From contig NZ_CP037423.1 in NCBI RefSeq assembly GCF_007754155.1, positions 9,358,938 to 9,422,937 of the forward strand: a stretch of DNA of 64,000 bases, in the 5' to 3' direction. Below, piece by piece: positions 1 through 7,582 of this stretch. A model generated the notes under the pieces. It had not been told where the DNA came from and did no database searches. It worked only from the letters and a program-made list of their open reading frames with translations. How positions within the stretch are numbered: position 1 is the stretch's first letter; the number at the start of each line of letters is the position of its first letter. Both the position numbers and the translations under genes were made by a program. Origin of the DNA: Stieleria neptunia. Its GTDB lineage: Bacteria; Planctomycetota; Planctomycetia; Pirellulales; Pirellulaceae.

Positions 1-1506
1 GACCGCACGGCTGCCGGGCCACCCGCCCAGCCGCCCAAACGATCGATCGCCGCGGCGAACCCCGAGCCCAAGTCGTCAGCGCCCCAAGCTCCCTCCAAAC
101 AGAACGACAACGCCGACGCGACCAACGTCGACGTCTCACCGGCCGGACTCGTTTCGGCTTCCCTGACCGATCTGAGCGCGACCCAACAAGCCAACAAGCC
201 GATCACGGATGAACCGGTCGCCAAGGCCGCGCCGCCGGCTGCCACCAGCGAGTCGACCGCGGCGACCAAGACACTGGTCAATGCTTCCGCCCCCCAGCCG
301 CCCCGCGCCCGACGACAACCCTTCAATCAGACCGACCTGCCCAACGACGTGACCGCAGCGATCGAGCAATCGCTTGCCCGGCTGCCCGCGTTACCCGATT
401 CACGCGTCGCGGCCAACGACTTAGCCCCCGTGCGGCTCGGCACCGGCATGGTCCAACTGGCCCAGCAAAACGATCCGTCACCACCCCCAGCCGCCGAACC
501 AGCGGCGGCACCCCACGTCGGCGACCTGGTCGCGAAGGCTTCACCACCCGTGCCCACCGAACCGCTGCCGGAAACGACTCGGTCGACGGAGACGACGCAG
601 CCGGTTGCCGAAACGCTGGAACCGAAACGCTCGCCGCCCACCGGGCCGATGCTCGCCGCCGACGAGGACCCCAGCGTGGTGATGAACGCGAACCAGGTGC
701 TGCCGGTGTCGCACGCCGGTGACGAAGGCGAGGACCACTTGGAAATCGCCGGCAACCGTCACGCGTCGGGGATTGAATCGATTCCGACGACCGTTGTGAT
801 GCAACAGCTAAGCGAAGCGGAACTTTATCGGGCACTGCTTGACCGAATGTCTCAGCCACCGGACGGCGAAAGCCCGACTCAGCGCGAGCGACGCGAATTC
901 GTGATGCGTCACCTGATGGTGCTCGCCGGTGACCCCGAAAGCGCGCTCGAATCCACACAAGGGTTGAACCCGACCGAACAACTGTATTTGAAGAATCAGC
1001 TGATGGGGTTGTGGACGATGATTGATCCCGAAGGCCATCCGTCCTCCGGCCGGCGGATCACCGAAGCGTTGCCGAAGTTCCGCGAAGCGACGCGTCTGAT
1101 GGCGACCGCCACGGATTCGCTGACTCTTAGCAGCCTGGAGTTCTGCACCGAGATCGAATCCTACGGCCAGATCAAACCGTTCGAAGGCAACCGATTCGTC
1201 GCCGGCCAACAAGTGATTCTGTACTGCGAGATCGAAAACTTTGCCGCCGAGGATCTGAACGGGTACTTCCAAACGCAATTGCAGGGAAGCTATGACATCT
1301 ACAGCACCAACGGGACCAAGGTCATCAGCCAACTGTTACCGGTCGACCAACAACAATCGCGCAATCGCCTGCGTGACTATTTCGTCGCCTATCAAATGAA
1401 CCTGCCGAAAGGATTGCCGCCGGGGACCTATCGATTGCAATTGACGATCGAAGACATCGTCGGAAAGAAGTACGGGCAATCGAGCATTCCGTTCGAAATC
1501 CGTTAA
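1..1506 (+). CDS. C-terminal part of a Pro/Ala-rich hypothetical protein (5' end outside window)
   Basis: Reading frame 1 is open from the first base, so the gene begins upstream of the window; the in-frame GTG at 349 is not a convincing start because coding character continues before it. About 501 codons are visible. The first 220 or so are Pro/Ala/Thr-rich and low complexity, typical of a flexible linker. From about residue 270 the composition becomes globular: a helical part (LYRALLDRM) and then a C-terminal beta-rich region with AGQQVILYCEIENF and PPGTYRLQLTIEDIVGKK, which looks like an immunoglobulin-like or C2-like sandwich. I do not recognise the family. The stop at 1504-1506 is followed at once by a palindromic repeat. 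Confidence 0.8.
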   Translation, partial: DRTAAGPPAQPPKRSIAAANPEPKSSAPQAPSKQNDNADATNVDVSPAGLVSASLTDLSATQQANKPITDEPVAKAAPPAATSESTAATKTLVNASAPQPPRARRQPFNQTDLPNDVTAAIEQSLARLPALPDSRVAANDLAPVRLGTGMVQLAQQNDPSPPPAAEPAAAPHVGDLVAKASPPVPTEPLPETTRSTETTQPVAETLEPKRSPPTGPMLAADEDPSVVMNANQVLPVSHAGDEGEDHLEIAGNRHASGIESIPTTVVMQQLSEAELYRALLDRMSQPPDGESPTQRERREFVMRHLMVLAGDPESALESTQGLNPTEQLYLKNQLMGLWTMIDPEGHPSSGRRITEALPKFREATRLMATATDSLTLSSLEFCTEIESYGQIKPFEGNRFVAGQQVILYCEIENFAAEDLNGYFQTQLQGSYDIYSTNGTKVISQLLPVDQQQSRNRLRDYFVAYQMNLPKGLPPGTYRLQLTIEDIVGKKYGQSSIPFEIR

Positions 1507-1523
1507 CGTGACACGAGCCGATA

Positions 1524-1614
1524 GGGTGCCGCGGAAAAGGGGTCAGGTACCAAAAATGCGAAGCACCCGTTGGGCCATTTGGTTTTTGGTACCTGACCCC
1601 TTTTCCGCTCGACA
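1524..1614. repeat. 91-bp palindromic intergenic repeat, family A copy 1
   Basis: Two perfect 24-bp arms (1533-1556 and 1583-1606; the core reads ggtcaggtaccaaaaa and its complement) flank a 26-bp centre. A near-identical 91-bp copy is at 42959-43049, differing mainly in the centre (cccgttggg against ccctgcggg). It lies between the end of one gene and the convergent small gene at 1648, so it could form a strong hairpin and end transcription from both sides. No open frame is apparent in it. Confidence 0.85.
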
Positions 1615-1647
1615 ATCGCAACCCCAACTTCAAATTTGGACAGAGCG

Positions 1648-2031
1648 TTAGCGTGCCGGCCGTTTGCTTTCACGGAACTGGCGAAACAGATCAACCAGCG
1701 CCCAGTCAAAGCTCATGCGATTCGCTTCGGCGTGGCGAAGGGCCGCGGCGTTGGTCTGGTCCGCCGTCTGCGGCGACGGTGCTTGGACGCGAGTCAGGGC
1801 GCTGATCAGCGGAGAGACGACGACCAACAGCAACGACAACACGATCGTGACCCGTGCGGTTCGCAGTTGAGTGCGCGCCCGTCCCGCCGAGTCGGAGGTG
1901 TGTTCAAGCAGTTGATCGCGATGTCGACGTCCGGGCAAAATCGACCCGCCCAGCGCAGCGATCTGGCGTTCGATCGCCGCATGGTCGTCACGGAATGGAC
2001 GCCCTCGTTTGCCATCGTGGTGCATCGTCAT
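1648..2031 (-). CDS. Small single-pass membrane protein coupled to an ECF sigma factor
   Basis: 127 residues. The ATG overlaps the stop of the sigma factor gene upstream (2028-2660) by four bases, so the two are probably translationally coupled. A charged N-terminus of about 57 residues with many Arg, Asp and His is followed by one hydrophobic helix (VTIVLSLLLVVVSPLISAL, about residues 61-79) and a C-terminal tail of about 48 residues. That layout fits a membrane partner or anti-sigma factor, but I see no zinc-finger anti-sigma motif and no family signature. The role is inferred only from the pairing. Confidence 0.7.
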   Translation of the reverse strand: MTMHHDGKRGRPFRDDHAAIERQIAALGGSILPGRRHRDQLLEHTSDSAGRARTQLRTARVTIVLSLLLVVVSPLISALTRVQAPSPQTADQTNAAALRHAEANRMSFDWALVDLFRQFRESKRPAR

Positions 2032-2660
2032 CGGCCCAGCTCCACAACCGAGTCAGACGATGCGGCGACATCGGCAGGAGAGGAATTCGACGCGCGTGAT
2101 AGTTTTCCGGCCAGTTTTTCGAGCGCGTAGCGATAGCGGCTGGCGGCCGTCGAGGGCGTGATCTGCAGCACTTCGGCGATCTCGGCGAACGTCAGCTGTT
2201 CCCAGATTTTCAACACCACAACTTCACTTTGCGACGGCGGCAGACTGGCCAGCGCCTCCCAAACCAAACGGTTCTCATCATCGCGTTCGACGACGTCCGA
2301 CGTTCGACCGATCAAGCGTTCTGCGATCGAACCGATTGCCGACCAGCGGCTCCGCGCACGCAGGATCACCAACGACTCGTTGCGGACCATGCGGAGTAAA
2401 TAGTGCCAGGGCTGATCGGCGCCGACGAGCAACTTGGGGCGGGAAGCGACTTTCACCATCGTGGTGCTGACCGCGTCTTCGGCGTCATGCTGACGCCGCG
2501 TGATCGATGCGGCAAACCGGACCAAACGATCCGCCGTCAGGTCATACAATTGGGCCATCGCCAGCGTCTCGGCAGACGATTCTCGCCCCCCGGCGATCTC
2601 GCGGGCCGTTTGGCGAATCTTGGCGTTAAAGGGGGCATCGTTCGGCATGACACTGCCCAT
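2028..2660 (-). CDS. RNA polymerase ECF-type sigma factor
   Basis: 210 residues, the usual ECF length. Region 2 is seen around DRLVRFAASITRRQHDAEDA and PWHYLLRMVRNESL. Region 4 has LPPSQSEVVVLKIWEQLTF followed by the helix-turn-helix AEIAEVLQITPSTAASRYRY. It would direct RNA polymerase to a small regulon, typically under control of a partner anti-sigma factor; the membrane protein overlapping its 3' end is the obvious candidate. The 159 bp upstream (2661-2819) separate it from the alpha/beta hydrolase gene on the same strand, so it may have its own promoter or be read through from the CHAT operon. A second in-frame ATG four codons in (2648) is possible. Confidence 0.9.
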   Translation of the reverse strand: MGSVMPNDAPFNAKIRQTAREIAGGRESSAETLAMAQLYDLTADRLVRFAASITRRQHDAEDAVSTTMVKVASRPKLLVGADQPWHYLLRMVRNESLVILRARSRWSAIGSIAERLIGRTSDVVERDDENRLVWEALASLPPSQSEVVVLKIWEQLTFAEIAEVLQITPSTAASRYRYALEKLAGKLSRASNSSPADVAASSDSVVELGR

Positions 2661-2819
2661 GATGCGCTTCGGCGGCGGATTTGTCTAACCAATTCCGATT
2701 TTTGACACTTTTCGCTGAACGCCACCACATTTAATGCAATACGCCCGTTGGACGACTTTGACCAATCTTCTTGCCCATCGCATCGCGACGAACAAAGAAT
2801 TGCCCCGCCCATTAGCCCC

Positions 2820-4118
2820 CTACAACAGCGTGTCGCCCAAGAACTTGGCCGTGTCGCCCTGGTAAAAGTAGTTCAGATGGTGCACCGTTTTTGACTGGCC
2901 GAAATCCATCACCCGCGAGTCGGGAATCTTCACATCCGCGGCCAAATCGATCATCGAGGGTGTATCGACGACCAGATCGTTGGCACCGTCGAACAACACA
3001 TCCGCCGCCGCGTCCACCAGGCGTTCTTTGCGAAACATCCGCCAAAACTTCCACGCCGGATCGCTGGGTTGGAAATCGGATCGAACGGCATAGTAGCGAT
3101 CGGTTTGCGGCGACGGGGTTTCCAGCAAGCGAAGCAATTCGGGATTGTTGCCGACCCGAGACATGCCGAACAAACCCGGGACCATGGCCATCGCCGCATC
3201 GGCCACCGGCGTTCGTGCGGCCAGATTGGTGATCGACGTGACCACCCGCAACATCGCTTCGACGACCGAAAAGACAGGCATGGCCAGCGCGGTCAAACCC
3301 GCGGCGGCTTGCAAGGCCCTGGAGAACTGAGTCAACAAGTGAATCGTCTCACGAATATTCGGCGGTGCGGCCAGCCCCGTTCCCGCCAACGGCGACCCGA
3401 CAAAAATCGACTTGTCGCATTGCCGGCCCTGCGGGTCAAACGTTTCACACCACCAACGCGAAACCAGACCGCCGCGGCTGTGACTGACCAAGTGGATTTT
3501 GGCGTCACTCTCGCCGATCACACGCTGCAGATCCCAGGCGTTCAAGATCGGCCCGACCGAGAGCGTCGGATGATCGAAGGTGAAGACATTGCCGCTGTAA
3601 CGGCGAAGGGCTTGATCGAGAAACTCGCCGCCGTGTTCGTTCTCTTTGTCGAGCAATCCGGCGATCATGTTGTCACTGTTGCTGAACGTCCCGTGGACGA
3701 AGATCAACACGTCGCCCGTGGCCGGAAAACTCGCCGGCTGAAGCGTCTTGGTTTCACTGTCCAAACGCCGCAGACCTCGATACGGCGTCAGTTTCTCGTC
3801 GCGGCTGCTGAGAAACTGCGTGATCTTTGATGGCGGCAAACGCTCGAATTCCAACTCCAAGGTTTCGAACGCTTCGCGGCTCTTGATCGTCGGCGCGCCG
3901 CGAAATCGACCGAGATCGGGCGGCAGCGCGGTCACGTCTTCCCAGTCCAGGATGCCGTCGTCGTCGACCAATTGCAGGCGAACCCGCGGCGGCAGCGGCC
4001 CGGAGGGTGCCGCCGCTTTGGTCCGAATCCGCGTCCGATCGGGCCGCTGGACCAGCGGCCGGACCTGACTGCTGCCGGCGGTTGCCGAGCGCGCGATTTC
4101 CAGAAATTTGCCGTCCAT
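2820..4118 (-). CDS. Alpha/beta hydrolase (lipase/esterase-like, PGAP1/DUF7379 type)
   Basis: 432 residues. After an about 130-residue N-terminal region there is a serine hydrolase core: strand and oxyanion turn VLIFVHGTFSNSDN (HGT at 142-144), nucleophile elbow HLVSHSRGGLVSRWW (Ser214), then GANDLVVDT with a candidate acid (Asp381 or Asp385) and VHHLNYF near the C-terminus giving His413/414. The middle (about 260-320) is Ala-rich and hydrophobic and may be a lid. No signal peptide is seen, so it should act in the cytoplasm. It starts 12 bp after the CHAT-transglutaminase gene and must share its transcript. Hydrolases of this fold beside CHAT proteins are known in predicted conflict systems; the substrate (lipid ester or other) is unknown. 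Confidence 0.85.
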   Translation of the reverse strand: MDGKFLEIARSATAGSSQVRPLVQRPDRTRIRTKAAAPSGPLPPRVRLQLVDDDGILDWEDVTALPPDLGRFRGAPTIKSREAFETLELEFERLPPSKITQFLSSRDEKLTPYRGLRRLDSETKTLQPASFPATGDVLIFVHGTFSNSDNMIAGLLDKENEHGGEFLDQALRRYSGNVFTFDHPTLSVGPILNAWDLQRVIGESDAKIHLVSHSRGGLVSRWWCETFDPQGRQCDKSIFVGSPLAGTGLAAPPNIRETIHLLTQFSRALQAAAGLTALAMPVFSVVEAMLRVVTSITNLAARTPVADAAMAMVPGLFGMSRVGNNPELLRLLETPSPQTDRYYAVRSDFQPSDPAWKFWRMFRKERLVDAAADVLFDGANDLVVDTPSMIDLAADVKIPDSRVMDFGQSKTVHHLNYFYQGDTAKFLGDTLL

Positions 4119-4130
4119 TGTTTTGACCTG

Positions 4131-6395
4131 TCAGTCGACGTGAGACTCGGAAAAGCGCAGCGGCAGCGGTGTGACACCGTCGTCGGCGCGGGCGCTGACC
4201 AAATCGATCATGGCCCGAAAGGCACGACTGCGTTTTTTGTAGAAGTGCGCGCGGCCCTCGTCAATCGCAGCTGCAAAGCCTTTTCCACGCGTCAACGCCA
4301 CCGTCTCGATCGGCACCAATTCGCCCCGATCGACAAACCCTTTGATCTCGGCATAGGTCTTCGGCCCCGACACCCATCGCTGCAACGCATCGTCACGCGG
4401 CATCTCGCCGTCGGGCGACCGCGCCGGTATGTCGTCGGTGGCAACGTCCAAAAATCGTTGATGCGCCTGAAAATCCTTCCAATAGCCGACGAACACATGG
4501 CCGTGCAACAAAAACAAAACGGGATGAACTTCGATCCACTCCAAACACGACGCCATCACAATCGCCAAGTCGACACAAGTTCCGAAGCCGCCGCCGATGG
4601 TTTCCCCGGGCGTCCGCAACCGCTGAGTGAATTCGGCGTAAGAGGGCGGCGGATTGATGTAACGCAGCGTGCTGCCCAGCAACAACGCCGCCCAAATTGA
4701 TCGCACTTGTCGATCCACGCCCGCCCAGCACTCGAGCCCCGAAGCGAACCCGTCGTAGCTTTGATAGCCGTCAAAGCCGGCACCGACCTGATCTTGCAAA
4801 CACTGTAAATAACCCTGGGCCACATCAATCGTTCGCGCGACCGCCGGATCACGCGGTTGCACGAACGATGGTAGCCAACCGAGTTGAGAATCGTCCAAGG
4901 TCCACTGGTCGATCGGCGCCAACCAAACCGCATGCGTGTGGCGGTAGAGCACTTGATCGTGCCAGCGCAGATCGACGAACAAACTGGTCTGGATCCGCTC
5001 GTTGATCGCGCGAAACAATTCACCGGTCAACGGCAGCGTCACGCGGTCGGCCAAGTCATAGCGATAAGCTTCCATGTCTAATCTCAGCCGCGACCGAAAG
5101 GGATATGAGTCGACGCCGACATGCAATTGGACTTCCAATTCCAGATCATCGATCTGCGTGATCGCTTCCGATTCGGAGTGGTCCGGATGCAGCCGCAGCG
5201 TCAGTTGCTCAAAGACGCTTTGGCCGTTGTGCAGCGAGGAGTAGTTGATCTGCTGCTTGGGTCGGACAGAAACCTGGACCAGGTCGCGAATGCAAACGCG
5301 CCGCGGATCAGCCGCACGCGGCCTGGCGGAATACCGAGTCAACGGTCGCGTGGTGGTCGCCCCGATGCTCAAGCGGTTCTGCCCGGTTTCCCCCGTGGCT
5401 TTCGAGACGAGCGAATCGGCCGACCACAACACGATGCTGCTGCCACGAATCCGTGGCCGATAGGCGGCGATCGATTCCCATCCGCTGCAAAACGCCGCCA
5501 GCAGATTCCACTGGGAATCGGCGTAAGCACGATAGAAATGCAGAAAGAAGATCTCCGCAACGGCTTCATCAAACGTGTGTTGAAACCCGATCGCGGCGCG
5601 GGCGCCGGCGTGGATCGTCATCGGGGCCAATCGCGCCGCCGAGTCCCAGCAATGAAAACCGACCAGCAACGGATTGGGTGAACCCCGGTTGAGCAACCGC
5701 GCGATGACTTCGGCACGATACTCCTTCGCCTCCGCGGATGGATCGGCCAAATAAAGCCCATCGCGGAGTCCTGACAAATTGCCGCCGAGTCGTTCCCGGC
5801 CGCTCCGATTGTCAAAGCCGGTGACGTGAACGACGTCCGGCGACACGGATTCGATTTCCTCACCGAGTTGTCTTTCGGTCGGATTCTCCAGCACCCCGGT
5901 CGTCTCCGGACTTAACGCCCGCAACCCTCCGGTGACCAATTGACGCTGGGCCGAAAAATTAAAGTGCCGCGCGAGCTCCCCCGGCGCCGTCTCGATCACG
6001 ACCAAACGTTTGGGCGTCCGCTTGCGTTTGCGACGCCCCGTTTTCAGATGCCGCACAACCAAAATGGCTTCGTTGTCGCGATACGGTTTGGTGGCCGCGG
6101 CCAGCACGTATTCCCAGGGCAGAATCCTGGCCTCCCAGAATTCATCCACCGGGGAATCGGGAACGGAAACCTCCACGATCCCGTTTAATCGCCGCAGGTG
6201 TTTGGCGGTCACTCCCAACCCGCGAAGCTCACGCTGCAGCCGAACCGTCTGTCGCTGCCGGGCCGCCGGGTCGTCGGCCCAACGATGCCGTTGGCGAACG
6301 ACATAGTTCCAACGCATCGCAAACGCCTGCAACGGCGGGCCGCAGCGGATGCGACACACCTCCGAGTCAACCGTGCGCAAGACGACGCTGGACAT
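4131..6395 (-). CDS. CHAT-like protease domain fused to a transglutaminase-like domain
   Basis: 754 residues. Residues about 75-300 resemble a CHAT (caspase/separase-clan) domain: ILPWEYVLAA, then VSPDVVHVTGFDNRSG, then LLVGFHCWDSAAR with Cys249 at the usual nucleophile place, then AAIGFQHTFDEAVAEIFF and FYRAYA, which match the end of CHAT domains. His190 is present, but the position where most CHAT proteins have the catalytic GHG histidine is Phe194. A central beta-rich region (about 365-500) is unassigned. Residues about 560-655 look transglutaminase-like: GGGFGTCVDLAIVMASCLEW (Cys607), LLHGHVFVGYW (His633), then FLDVATDD (Asp650). The gene lies between a membrane protein gene (45 bp upstream) and a hydrolase gene (12 bp downstream). 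Peptidase activity is an inference. Confidence 0.8.
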   Translation of the reverse strand: MSSVVLRTVDSEVCRIRCGPPLQAFAMRWNYVVRQRHRWADDPAARQRQTVRLQRELRGLGVTAKHLRRLNGIVEVSVPDSPVDEFWEARILPWEYVLAAATKPYRDNEAILVVRHLKTGRRKRKRTPKRLVVIETAPGELARHFNFSAQRQLVTGGLRALSPETTGVLENPTERQLGEEIESVSPDVVHVTGFDNRSGRERLGGNLSGLRDGLYLADPSAEAKEYRAEVIARLLNRGSPNPLLVGFHCWDSAARLAPMTIHAGARAAIGFQHTFDEAVAEIFFLHFYRAYADSQWNLLAAFCSGWESIAAYRPRIRGSSIVLWSADSLVSKATGETGQNRLSIGATTTRPLTRYSARPRAADPRRVCIRDLVQVSVRPKQQINYSSLHNGQSVFEQLTLRLHPDHSESEAITQIDDLELEVQLHVGVDSYPFRSRLRLDMEAYRYDLADRVTLPLTGELFRAINERIQTSLFVDLRWHDQVLYRHTHAVWLAPIDQWTLDDSQLGWLPSFVQPRDPAVARTIDVAQGYLQCLQDQVGAGFDGYQSYDGFASGLECWAGVDRQVRSIWAALLLGSTLRYINPPPSYAEFTQRLRTPGETIGGGFGTCVDLAIVMASCLEWIEVHPVLFLLHGHVFVGYWKDFQAHQRFLDVATDDIPARSPDGEMPRDDALQRWVSGPKTYAEIKGFVDRGELVPIETVALTRGKGFAAAIDEGRAHFYKKRSRAFRAMIDLVSARADDGVTPLPLRFSESHVD

Positions 6396-6440
6396 CAGCT
6401 TTCCTGGTTTCGGATCGATCGCACGTCCACGGGCCGGCGA

Positions 6441-7175
6441 TCAGTCTTGGAAAAACGGGTTCACCATGCTGCCATCGGCGGCGCGACGGGGCGTTTTGGT
6501 TTGCTCATTAGACGGTGCAACCGGAGCGAGCTGTTTCGGCTTGGCAAACGACTGCGGCGTGACGGTGGATTCGGAATTCCGCGTTTCGGTCACCGCCTGC
6601 TCCGATTCAAACTGGACCTCTTTGATTTCAGGGATCTTCGTCTGATCCAACGTTTCAATCTGCGAATCGAGTTCTTGCATCTGTTGTTCCATCTCCGCCA
6701 GCATCTCATCGACGCTGTGAATTTCAGCTTGGGAGCCCTTGTCGGGGTCCGGAACCATCGCCAACAGAGGAATGATCGCAAAGATAACGACCACGAACGA
6801 TCCGATCACGTTCAGGATGAAATTGACGATCCAGATCCCGAAGGCGCGGAACAGCCCGCAGTTTGCGACATGCGCAATCATGTAAAGCGTCACGAAAAAG
6901 GTCAGTGGGATCGCGATCAAGGCGCCGAGCTGCCCGAGCATGTCCTGTACCGCGACAGCAATGAAGCCATTGACGAAATACATCGCTACCAACCATCCGC
7001 AGCAAGCCAAGAATCCCGGCGAAGCGTTGCCAATCCAATGGATCGAAAGTTTCAGAGAGCCGGCCGCCAACACAACCGTTGTCAGCAAGATCCCTGCAAT
7101 CACCGCGAGGCTGATTGCTCCGAGTGCTAAGAATTGTTCTACGCTGATGGTTTCCATGGTTGCGATTGCCGGCAT
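6441..7175 (-). CDS. Four-helix membrane protein with C-terminal coiled coil
   Basis: 244 residues. Four hydrophobic segments lie at about residues 13-38, 52-77, 82-105 and 112-140 (the last includes FILNVIGSFVVVIFAIIPLL). A Gln/Glu-rich heptad stretch (EMLAEMEQQMQELDSQIETL) at about 152-185 is a likely coiled coil, and the tail is disordered and polar, ending in NPFFQD. A second Met six codons in (7157) could be the true start. I do not recognise the family. It is the first gene of the minus-strand unit with the CHAT fusion and the hydrolase, so it could be their membrane anchor, sensor or pore. Confidence 0.75.
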   Translation of the reverse strand: MPAIATMETISVEQFLALGAISLAVIAGILLTTVVLAAGSLKLSIHWIGNASPGFLACCGWLVAMYFVNGFIAVAVQDMLGQLGALIAIPLTFFVTLYMIAHVANCGLFRAFGIWIVNFILNVIGSFVVVIFAIIPLLAMVPDPDKGSQAEIHSVDEMLAEMEQQMQELDSQIETLDQTKIPEIKEVQFESEQAVTETRNSESTVTPQSFAKPKQLAPVAPSNEQTKTPRRAADGSMVNPFFQD

Positions 7176-7399
7176 GTGATTACGGACGGATTTCCACGTC
7201 AGGTCGAAAACCGTAGCTCAGCAATCGCAGGTCGGGATGGACATCGCAACCGCCCCAGCGGTGGACGGCGTAAGAGGTTCAAGAGGCCGTCGGAGCAATC
7301 GTCAGGACCGGAATGACGGGCAACGCGGTGAAGCAGTTTTTAGCGGCAGGGCGCGAGCCCTCCGGTCGTTCACGGTGTTGTTGATGCGCGACCGGACGG

Positions 7400-7524
7400 C
7401 TTGCGGGCTGTCGGTTTTGTCGGGATCTGCTGAGTCAATGGTGAGCCGCTGGCCGTAAGGCCTCGGGCAGCGTCGCAGTGCCCGGCCGCTTACGCGTCGC
7501 GGCTCACAAAATCGACAGCCCGCT
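7400..7524. repeat. Dispersed palindromic repeat, family B copy 1, in the 7176-7582 intergenic region
   Basis: The core at 7420-7507 matches, as its reverse complement and with few differences, the segment 59866-59954. The core contains gtgagccgctggccgt and ccggccgcttacgcgtcgcg. It is flanked by an imperfect inverted repeat: gcgggctgtcggttttgt near 7403 and the complement of gcgggctgtcgattttgt near 7507-7524. The rest of the 407-bp gap between the membrane protein start and the glycyl-tRNA synthetase stop holds no convincing gene. Confidence 0.8.
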
Positions 7525-7582
7525 CGCGCCGTTCCGCGAACACGTCGTCAATCTCGGGGCATCCACGCCGTCGCGATCCGGC

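Noticed and set aside
1636..2130. Plus-strand frames over the sigma factor and its partner
   Set aside because: Antisense to a gene pair with four-base overlap and clear sigma region 4.
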